In this document: positions 1 through 5,277 of the stretch, piece after piece
Numbering within the stretch: position 1 is the stretch's first letter
Layout of the letters: each line of letters starts with the position of its first letter
DNA from: Gammaproteobacteria bacterium
GTDB taxonomy: Bacteria > Pseudomonadota > Gammaproteobacteria > GCA-001735895
Length of the DNA: 6,834 bases
Assembly: GCA_029882955.1 (NCBI GenBank)
Contig: JAOUJX010000227.1
Coordinates: 1-6,834 of the forward strand
Direction: 5' to 3'
The notes under the pieces: generated by a model
Told to the model about the DNA's origin: nothing
Seen by the model: only the letters and a program-made list of their open reading frames with translations
The model's database searches: none
Translations under genes and position numbers: made by a program

Positions 1-61
1 GGACTCCGATCCGGTACCCATTACAAAGAGGCTCCAGAGCTTACAGTAAACATGCTTCAAT

Positions 62-88
62 GGATTCCGGCTCGGAGGCCGGAATGAC
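62..88. repeat. REP-like palindrome (ATTCCGGC-N6-GCCGGAAT)
   Basis: Bases 64-71 (ATTCCGGC) and 78-85 (GCCGGAAT) are perfect inverted complements around a six-base loop TCGGAG. The flanks TGG on the left and GAC on the right complete the form TGGATTCCGGC...GCCGGAATGAC. That form is a familiar dispersed intergenic palindrome in many proteobacterial genomes. The dispersed-repeat identity is recalled from general knowledge; only one copy lies in the window. The hairpin lacks a following T-run on either strand, so a simple intrinsic terminator is less likely. Confidence 0.6.
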
Positions 89-233
89 AAAAACAAGGTT
101 TCCAGCCTTTAAGTAAGTGCCATTCGGCTTTGAACCCTTATACTGGAACAAAAGTCATGAGCATACTGTTTCAAGCTTTGGGCTTAATCGAATATATGTC
201 TGGGTTATTAGCCAAAATACGAAAATTATCCAA

Positions 234-262
234 TTACCAGACCCCACCAGTTTGTTTATACT
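234..262 (+). promoter_or_regulatory. Candidate sigma-70 promoter for the small membrane protein gene
   Basis: TTACCA at 234-239 matches four of six bases of the -35 consensus, and TATACT at 257-262 matches five of six of the -10 consensus, with a 17-base spacer. Initiation near 269 would give a leader of about 30 bases before the ATG at 299. The match is by eye in an AT-rich region, where chance hits are common. Confidence 0.4.
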
Positions 263-298
263 ACCGGAAATTAATCTTTAAAAATTTTGGAGAAATCT

Positions 299-442
299 AT
301 GAAAGCATGGCCCCTGATTCTAGGTGCGTGGTTGATATTAACCGGGTTAGACAGCGTGATAAAACTCAGTTTTCAGTATGAAAGCCTGGTCATGGGGGTA
401 CTTGCGCTGGTAGCAGGGGTGCTGATTTTGATTCAGAAGTAG
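299..442 (+). CDS. Small two-helix membrane protein, 47 residues, function unknown
   Basis: An ATG at 299 is preceded by GGAG at 289-292 with a six-base spacer, and the frame closes with TAG at 440-442. The 47-residue product begins MKAWPLILGAWLILTGLD and has two hydrophobic segments, roughly residues 4-17 and 29-45. They are separated by a short polar turn (DSVIKLSFQYES), and the protein ends in Gln-Lys. This is the pattern of a helical-hairpin inner-membrane protein. It has the look of small uncharacterised membrane proteins that end in a G-L-A-L-V-A-G-V-L type helix, but I cannot name a family. It is the only plus-strand gene and converges on the cyanophycinase gene with a 42-base gap that holds a hairpin. 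The strong ribosome binding site, the upstream promoter-like boxes and the coherent amphipathic layout argue that it is real. No role can be deduced from its position. Confidence 0.72.
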   Translation: MKAWPLILGAWLILTGLDSVIKLSFQYESLVMGVLALVAGVLILIQK

Positions 443-445
443 TCG

Positions 446-470
446 GTAGGGTGCTTTCCATGCACCTTAC
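446..470. terminator. Hairpin between convergent genes
   Basis: GTAGGGTGC at 446-454 and GCACCTTAC at 462-470 form a nine-base-pair stem with one mismatch position, which is a G-U pair in the plus-strand transcript, around a seven-base loop. It lies 3 bases after the plus-strand stop and 14 bases after the end of cphB on the minus strand. The position between converging genes suggests a shared transcription end. Neither side has a strong T-run, so termination may be weak or the element may simply stabilise 3' ends. Confidence 0.45.
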
Positions 471-484
471 TCTATAAAATCAAC

Positions 485-1309
485 CTACTCCGGCGGAAAC
501 GGCTTCCGCTCATGAATATCGAAAGTGCAGCCCTTCGACAGGATATGTAGTTTCAAATCAAGCATGCTCAGCGCGTCGTTTTTCTTCGCCTTGCTCATCG
601 ATGAGTAGCTCAGGTGAACGGGGTCGATTACCGTGACCGCGCCACTGCCGACAACTTCGAAGACCTGATCTGGGTTGATAAAAATCGCGGTATCTTCATC
701 GATGCCCACGCCAAGTAAAAACGGGTTGTAGGAGATAGCGGTCAACAACCTTCCGAGCCGGTCTCGCTGGCTAAAATGCTGATCGATTAACAATGCATTG
801 GTCAGGCCCAGCCCGGGCGCCAGATTCACGCCGTCACCCGAAGGCACTGTGCCGGTCGAGCCACCGGCTATCATGTGCTCGGGCATAATGGCTGCACCGG
901 CAGATGTGCCAGCAACATGCACGCCTTTAGCATTAAGACGCCTTATTTTTATTGCCACCGCGGTGCCACCGAGAATAGTAGAGAGACGTAGCTGGTTGCC
1001 ACCGGTAATAAAAATACCTGTGGCCTGATCGAGATGATCGAGGTAGTCCTGGCGCTCGGTTTCGGATCTTTCATTTATTGGCAGGGACACGGCCGTACCA
1101 ACGCCAATTTCGTTAAAAATCTCTACGTACTTATCGCCGGTATCGGGCAGGTTAGACGCGGTGGGAATAATCACGATATGGGCATTTTTACCGCCGCATA
1201 GCTTAACAAAACGCTTGAGGACTTTAGGTGACCCGGTGCGCTCTTCGGCACCACCAATGGGAATAACATAGCCACGGGTATGACCTTCTTGAATCGGGGA
1301 GGGACTCAT
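485..1309 (-). CDS. cphB: Cyanophycinase (peptidase family S51)
   Basis: The 274-residue product matches the length and motifs of cyanophycinase, a serine peptidase that degrades cyanophycin (multi-L-arginyl-poly-L-aspartate) to beta-Asp-Arg dipeptides. The nucleophile elbow GTSAGAA puts the catalytic serine at Ser136. DQHFSQRDR (176-184) carries the expected His178 plus Arg182 and Arg184, and GIDEDTA (202-208) offers Glu205. These align at a constant offset of four with Ser132, His174 and Glu201 as I recall them from the Synechocystis enzyme. TGGNQ (102-106) is the usual glycine-rich loop. The N-terminus is MSPSPIQEGHTRGYVIPIGGAEE without a signal peptide, so the enzyme should be cytoplasmic, unlike secreted CphE forms. 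The ATG shares one base with the stop of iadA (TAATG), with only a weak AAGG upstream, so translation is probably coupled. The dipeptide it releases is the substrate of the preceding gene's product. No cyanophycin synthetase is in the window. Confidence 0.93.
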   Translation of the reverse strand: MSPSPIQEGHTRGYVIPIGGAEERTGSPKVLKRFVKLCGGKNAHIVIIPTASNLPDTGDKYVEIFNEIGVGTAVSLPINERSETERQDYLDHLDQATGIFITGGNQLRLSTILGGTAVAIKIRRLNAKGVHVAGTSAGAAIMPEHMIAGGSTGTVPSGDGVNLAPGLGLTNALLIDQHFSQRDRLGRLLTAISYNPFLLGVGIDEDTAIFINPDQVFEVVGSGAVTVIDPVHLSYSSMSKAKKNDALSMLDLKLHILSKGCTFDIHERKPFPPE

Positions 1310-2472
1310 TATTCGAATAAACCTTTCACTATTTGCCGGCCCATCTTTTTATGCCAGACACCATTTGCCATGACACTGTTTATAGCATGGCTTTCGTCAA
1401 TCACCAGTAAATCGGCATCCAGACCGGTATCAATTCGACCCTTACCATGTAAGCGCAGCAGACTGGCAACATTGCTGGTCAACAGGGGTAGAATTTTTTC
1501 TATCGCCAAGCCACTTTCGATCATCGCTTTGAAGCTAATCGCCATCGCCGTGGATTTGGCGAAACCCATGTGCAGCAATTCGCCCTGCTCATCGAAATGC
1601 GGTAAACAGCCGCCACCGTCAGAACTAATCGTCAGCTTTCCTGGATCGCAATCCTTGTCGAAATAACGGACCACTGCTTCAGTCGCCGACCAGCCCCTGC
1701 TATCACGCTCATTCACAGGGAAAGCGGTGATATCGACACTACAGCCCTGTGCACTCAATTCGCAGGCTTCCTCGAACAACTTTTTGTTCCGATTAATATG
1801 CGTCGGATTAAATACCCGTGCCGGAATTTCGCCAGTTTTCAGGCAGTCGCGAATCATCGACAGACCACGCTCGCCATCACCCAGATGAAAGTGCACGATA
1901 CCCGCCTTACCGGTCATCAAGCCGGCCACATGAGCTTCACTTGCCAGACGTAATATTTCATCCAGTGTAGGTTGACTCGAACGATGGTCACTAATAGCCA
2001 CCTCACCTACACCGATCACCGGCTCCAGGTTAACAATATCGCTGCGTACCGATTCGGTCAGCGTCATCGCCGGTAAATGATAACCGCCGGTATAACACCA
2101 GGCCGACAGACCCTCTTCGCGCAAGCCCATTACCTGGGTCAAAAGCGTCTGCGTATTGCGAGTTAAATCATCGGTACCCAGCAGACCAATCACACTGGTG
2201 ACTCCAGCTTCGGTAAACTGGCTGAGCTGCAATGGCGGCACGCGAGTCGAAGGCCCGGCTTCGCCACCACCACCGGTGATATGCGCATGCGCGTCGATGA
2301 AACCCGGAATCAATCGAGCGCCGTCGAGATCGGTGGCATTCACATCCAGGCGATCATCAAGCATTGGGATTTGATCCCCAATATAGACAATTTTACCGGC
2401 ACAAATCAGCAGGTTCTGGATACCGAGTGATTGCGGTGCGTATACATTGGCATTGGTAATGAGTTCAAACAT
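1309..2472 (-). CDS. iadA: Isoaspartyl (beta-aspartyl) dipeptidase, amidohydrolase superfamily
   Basis: The enzyme hydrolyses beta-aspartyl dipeptides, and with cyanophycinase next door the likely substrate is beta-Asp-Arg, giving aspartate and arginine. At 387 residues it is close to E. coli IadA (about 390). The metal ligands are visible: His62 and His64 in DAHAH, His196 in HFHLGDG, His225 in NPTHINR, and Asp285 in SSDGGG. Substrate residues also line up: Glu71 in GGGGE, Tyr131, Arg164 in SDHRSS and Arg228. Two positions differ from E. coli as I recall it. The bridging carboxylated lysine region reads GVGEVAISDHR, so Glu157 appears to replace the lysine with one extra residue, and the serine after the aspartate motif is Cys289. 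This may mark a distinct IadA subgroup. The start fits the family N-terminus, but no Shine-Dalgarno precedes it; the leader is pyrimidine-rich (CTGCCCCTGTCTTTTC). It is separated by 102 bases from the upstream lyase gene and overlaps cphB by one base. Confidence 0.92.
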   Translation of the reverse strand: MFELITNANVYAPQSLGIQNLLICAGKIVYIGDQIPMLDDRLDVNATDLDGARLIPGFIDAHAHITGGGGEAGPSTRVPPLQLSQFTEAGVTSVIGLLGTDDLTRNTQTLLTQVMGLREEGLSAWCYTGGYHLPAMTLTESVRSDIVNLEPVIGVGEVAISDHRSSQPTLDEILRLASEAHVAGLMTGKAGIVHFHLGDGERGLSMIRDCLKTGEIPARVFNPTHINRNKKLFEEACELSAQGCSVDITAFPVNERDSRGWSATEAVVRYFDKDCDPGKLTISSDGGGCLPHFDEQGELLHMGFAKSTAMAISFKAMIESGLAIEKILPLLTSNVASLLRLHGKGRIDTGLDADLLVIDESHAINSVMANGVWHKKMGRQIVKGLFE

Positions 2473-2489
2473 GAAAAGACAGGGGCAGG

Positions 2490-2507
2490 CCGACTCTATA
2501 AAGTCGG
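2490..2507. promoter_or_regulatory. Perfect inverted repeat in the iadA leader (CCGACT-N6-AGTCGG)
   Basis: CCGACT at 2490-2495 and AGTCGG at 2502-2507 are exact inverted complements around CTATAA. The element ends 18 bases upstream of the iadA ATG. It could be a regulator-binding operator or an RNA hairpin controlling access to a start that has no Shine-Dalgarno. On the plus strand it is followed by GTATTTTA, but no plus-strand gene leads into it, so a terminator role is unlikely. There is no direct evidence for a protein ligand. Confidence 0.4.
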
Positions 2508-2551
2508 GTATTTTAGAGTAAGGCTACCGAAAAAGCCGCTAGAATTTTGTA

Positions 2552-2570
2552 GTTTCCAGAGTCTGGAGAC
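2552..2570. repeat. Short inverted repeat just after the lyase gene
   Basis: GTTTCCAGA (2552-2560) and TCTGGAGAC (2562-2570) are complementary at eight of nine positions around a single base. The element lies four bases beyond the minus-strand stop codon of the lyase gene. In the minus-strand transcript it would fold with one C-A mismatch, and no U-run follows, so it is at best a weak terminator or a 3'-end stabiliser. Transcription could well continue into iadA. Confidence 0.35.
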
Positions 2571-2574
2571 TCAG

Positions 2575-3441
2575 TTATTTATCTCGATACCTTTGCTCAA
2601 GCTCATAATAATCCTCGAATCCGACTATTTTTCGCAACTCGGCAAAATCCATTAGTCGATCCGGATGCCCGCCATGCTTCATCGTGGCAAGCGCTTTTTG
2701 CATCGCCAGCATCGCACTATTCAATAGTGTGAGCGGGTAAGCTGCAATGGAGTAACCGATTTCTTCCAGCAACTGATGCGACAATATTGGGGTATCACCA
2801 CCCTCGACCAGATTCGCCATCTTGATACCGGGCACTTCTTCGCAAACACGCCGCATCTCTGCTTCGGAATGTGGCGCTTCTACAAATAATATATCTGCCC
2901 CCATTTCGGCAAACTGCTGCGCGCGGGTAATCGCTTCGTCGAGACCATGGTCGTGCCTGGCATCGGTACGTGCCAAAATTAGAATATCCTGCCCTTCGTT
3001 GCGCGCATCAATAGCAGCGCGAATTCGACTAAAAGCTTCATCACGACCCACCACCGCCTTGCCCCGTGTATGGCCGCAACGCTTGGGTGCAATTTGATCC
3101 TCGATCATCACCGAAGCAAACCCGGCGGCTGCATAGCCCTGCACCGTGCGACGTACGTTAACCGGATTACCGTAACCAGTATCGCCGTCACCGATAACGG
3201 GGACATCTACCGCAGCACAGATATTCCGCCCCTGGTCGATCATTTCGCCATAGGAAATAAGCCCGGTATCCGGTTCACCCAGACGGGCTGCCGAAACCGC
3301 GAACCCACTCATGAAGGTAAGTGGGAATCCCGCCTGTGCAATCATTTTCGCTGACAGCGCGTCGAAACAGCAGGGCATCACATTCAGGCCGGGGCTAGCG
3401 AGTAATTTTCTCAGGCTATCTGCTGATTCGTTACGTTTCAT
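2575..3441 (-). CDS. Isocitrate lyase/PEP mutase superfamily C-C lyase
   Basis: This 288-residue protein has the length and motifs of the short-chain members of the superfamily, which includes 2-methylisocitrate lyase, 2,3-dimethylmalate lyase, petal death protein and oxaloacetate decarboxylase. They act on alpha-oxycarboxylates through an Mg-enolate intermediate. The metal-site motif GDGDTGYGN is at 84-92, EDQ at 114-116, LARTDAR at 156-162 and VEAP at 187-190. The flexible catalytic loop PKRCGH (119-124) keeps Cys122, the hallmark of true lyases; PEP mutases have an asparagine-containing loop here. Cleavage of a 2-hydroxy-dicarboxylate or tricarboxylate is therefore more likely than phosphonate chemistry or decarboxylation, but the substrate cannot be read from sequence. 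The ATG is preceded by AAAGAG with a seven-base spacer and lies 15 bases after the dctM stop. Co-transcription with the transporter is likely, which suggests that it acts on the imported acid or a product of it. General annotations such as carboxyvinyl-carboxyphosphonate phosphorylmutase would be unreliable here. Confidence 0.88.
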   Translation of the reverse strand: MKRNESADSLRKLLASPGLNVMPCCFDALSAKMIAQAGFPLTFMSGFAVSAARLGEPDTGLISYGEMIDQGRNICAAVDVPVIGDGDTGYGNPVNVRRTVQGYAAAGFASVMIEDQIAPKRCGHTRGKAVVGRDEAFSRIRAAIDARNEGQDILILARTDARHDHGLDEAITRAQQFAEMGADILFVEAPHSEAEMRRVCEEVPGIKMANLVEGGDTPILSHQLLEEIGYSIAAYPLTLLNSAMLAMQKALATMKHGGHPDRLMDFAELRKIVGFEDYYELEQRYRDK

Positions 3442-3456
3442 TGATCGGCTCTTTAA

Positions 3457-4731
3457 TTAAAATTTAAATGGCAGGTACAGCACCAGATCCGGCCACAGAA
3501 AACTCACCAGTACTGTAAATAGCATGAGTAGCAGAAACGGCCACACACCAGAGGCGACTTCACCCATTTTTGCATTCGCGACCGACTGAATGACATATAG
3601 ATTTAGTCCAATCGGTGGAGTGATTAAGGCGCATTCGATCATGATGACAAAAAATACACCAAACCAGATGGGGTCGATACCTATTGGTAACAGGGCCGGA
3701 GCCAGCACTGGCACCATGATGAGCATCATCGATAAGGCTTCGAGAAACAATCCCATGACGATCAAAACCAGCGCGATAATTAATACAAAGCCCCAGGGCT
3801 CGGTAAAGGTTTGCGTAATCAGGCTGGCGATATCCTGCGGAATTCGGTACAGCGTTATCGCTTTGCCGAACACTTTCGCACCGGCAACGATGAGCAGTAT
3901 AGTCACCGTCGTGACCATCGATTCAGTAACCGCCTTCTTGAGTTTTTCCAGGGTTAGAGTGCGCAAAATCAACCCGGTTATAATTAATGCGCAAATAAAT
4001 CCAACTGCTGCCGCTTCGGTAGGCGTGAAGACACCAAAATAAATACCGGTAATGACGATTCCTGCGAGTAACAACGAGGGCATCGCTCGTAAACTACTTT
4101 CCCGTCGCTGCGCCCAGCTTGCTTTTTCGCTACGGCCATATTCACTGGACAAGGTCGCATGCAGGATTGAGAAGGCGATAAACAGGCCTACCAGCAGCAG
4201 CCCGGGCCCAATACCGGCGAGGAAAAGTTTAATCACCGACTCCTCGGTAATAAAGCCATACACGATCATCGGAATCGACGGAGGAATCAAAATGCCCAGT
4301 GTTCCACCGGCGGCCAGCAGCCCCAGAACCATATTGCGCGGGTAACCATGCTTGATCATTTCTGGTATCGCCACTGTGCCAATAGTGGCAGCCGTTGCTA
4401 CCGAGCTACCCGATATCGCCGCAAAGATTCCGCAGGACAAAATAGTCGCCACTGCCAGGCCGCCGGGTAGATGACCGACCCAGGCCTGCACGGCATTAAA
4501 TAAATCATTGCCGACCCCACCCCTAAGCAGAATATTCGACATCAGCAGGAATAGTGGCACTGCCAGTAGCACGAAATTATCGATGGTACTGAGGAATCCC
4601 TGCGGCACCATCAAAGGTGAAAAACCGCCGACTAACAGCAGCACAGCACCGAGACCACCCAATGCAAATGCGACGGGCACCCCCGAAGCCAACAAGGCAA
4701 ACAGCAGCATTAATATCAGTACTGTCGTCAC
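3457..4731 (-). CDS. dctM: TRAP transporter large permease, DctM type
   Basis: The 424-residue, highly hydrophobic product has the length of DctM subunits, the ion-coupled translocation channel of tripartite ATP-independent periplasmic transporters in the inner membrane. Hallmarks visible are FAAISGSSVATAATIG (103-118), GGTLGILIPPSIPMIVYG (142-159), GVFTPTEAAAVG (233-244), GLFLEALSMMLIMVP (327-341) and ALITPPIGLNLYV (368-380). The two pseudo-symmetric halves are joined by a polar cytoplasmic loop near 195-215 (SSEYGRSEKASWAQRRESS). Translation starts at GTG, overlapping the dctQ stop as GTGA; AGGAG at 4741-4745, nine bases upstream, is inside the dctQ frame. This arrangement predicts coupled translation and matched amounts of the two membrane subunits. 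The gene is intact, with no missing segment. Confidence 0.95.
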   Translation of the reverse strand: MTTVLILMLLFALLASGVPVAFALGGLGAVLLLVGGFSPLMVPQGFLSTIDNFVLLAVPLFLLMSNILLRGGVGNDLFNAVQAWVGHLPGGLAVATILSCGIFAAISGSSVATAATIGTVAIPEMIKHGYPRNMVLGLLAAGGTLGILIPPSIPMIVYGFITEESVIKLFLAGIGPGLLLVGLFIAFSILHATLSSEYGRSEKASWAQRRESSLRAMPSLLLAGIVITGIYFGVFTPTEAAAVGFICALIITGLILRTLTLEKLKKAVTESMVTTVTILLIVAGAKVFGKAITLYRIPQDIASLITQTFTEPWGFVLIIALVLIVMGLFLEALSMMLIMVPVLAPALLPIGIDPIWFGVFFVIMIECALITPPIGLNLYVIQSVANAKMGEVASGVWPFLLLMLFTVLVSFLWPDLVLYLPFKF

Positions 4732-5228
4732 TCTGGGGCGCTCCTTTCGGTATCGAACATGAGCTTAAATATTTCAGCCAGAGCCTGTAATAAAAGGATC
4801 GAGAATCCTAGCGGGATCACCACTTCGGTCCACCAGTTGGGGATATTGAGCATCGTGCCAGTGGATCGCCCTCGCTCGAAGGAATCCCAGAAAATACTAC
4901 CGCCGTAGACCACCGCCAGTACACAAAGCGAGGCGATAAAGAGCAGGCTGAACAGCTTAAGCCACTTTTTCGCCACTTCGGAGAGGAATGCTTCAAGCGC
5001 TGTGATACGGATATGTTGATCTCGCTTTAGTGCTCGACTAATCGCAATAAACGTCGCCCATAGTAACAGTAGCTGGGCAATTTCCTGAGCCCAGATGGTT
5101 GGCGCATTAAACAGATAACGAGCGATTACCTCGTAACCGATGATCACACCCGTGAGGAAATAAAACCAGGCAGCCAGATGTCCAAGCACCTCGCTAAGCC
5201 AATCAATACTCTGGCAAAAACGATTCAC
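4728..5228 (-). CDS. dctQ: TRAP transporter small permease, DctQ type
   Basis: This 166-residue protein is the small membrane subunit that partners DctM and helps dock the periplasmic binding protein. Four hydrophobic segments are apparent, near residues 16-34, 47-66, 90-110 and 133-152. The DctQ signature YEVIARYLFNAPTIWAQEI spans 32-50, and the N-terminal block MNRFCQSIDWLSEVLG resembles the family start. The only usable start in this frame is GTG at 5228; the frame is closed by TAG at 5265-5267, and no ATG lies between. No Shine-Dalgarno is present, because the seven-T tract of the terminator abuts the GTG. Both transcription into and initiation of this gene should therefore be inefficient relative to dctP. 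Its stop overlaps the dctM start by four bases. Confidence 0.92.
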   Translation of the reverse strand: MNRFCQSIDWLSEVLGHLAAWFYFLTGVIIGYEVIARYLFNAPTIWAQEIAQLLLLWATFIAISRALKRDQHIRITALEAFLSEVAKKWLKLFSLLFIASLCVLAVVYGGSIFWDSFERGRSTGTMLNIPNWWTEVVIPLGFSILLLQALAEIFKLMFDTERSAPE

Positions 5229-5258
5229 AAAAAAACGGGGCCGCCCATCGACGGCCCC
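5229..5258 (-). terminator. Intrinsic terminator between dctP and dctQ
   Basis: Read on the minus strand, GGGGCCG (5258-5252) and CGGCCCC (5243-5237) form a perfect seven-base-pair, all G-C stem around an eight-base loop. It is followed by one G and then seven T residues (5235-5229). This is a textbook rho-independent terminator and lies 19 bases after the dctP stop. It sits inside an otherwise contiguous transporter operon, so it most likely works as a partial terminator that lets part of the transcripts continue into dctQ and dctM. The usual need for an excess of binding protein over membrane subunits fits this. No obvious dctQ promoter is visible between it and the GTG. Confidence 0.88.
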
Positions 5259-5277
5259 ATGACTCTATCGATTCAAC

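Larger units (their letters stand above)
1..298. other. Intergenic region upstream of the small membrane protein gene
   Basis: This stretch holds no convincing gene. A TTG-initiated frame that opens at 130 and runs to 381 has no ribosome binding site, no recognisable protein character, and collides with the better supported small gene starting at 299. What can be seen is an 8-bp palindrome at 64-85 and a candidate promoter at 234-262. The part from about 90 to 233 is relatively AT-rich and shows nothing else I can name. The start of the window (1-60) could be the tail of a neighbouring gene or plain spacer; no frame is convincing there. Confidence 0.5.

Noticed and set aside
130..381. 83-codon plus-strand frame
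   Set aside because: It starts at TTG without a ribosome binding site, has no protein-like pattern, and overlaps in another frame the better supported 47-residue membrane protein gene.
2521..2545. GGCT...AGCC hairpin with an A/T-run as a terminator after the lyase gene
   Set aside because: The stem is only four base pairs and the T-run lies inside the loop, not after the stem, so it does not have terminator form.
3590..4042. 150-codon plus-strand frame
   Set aside because: It lies wholly antisense inside dctM, whose family motifs are intact; the long frame is a shadow of its codon bias.
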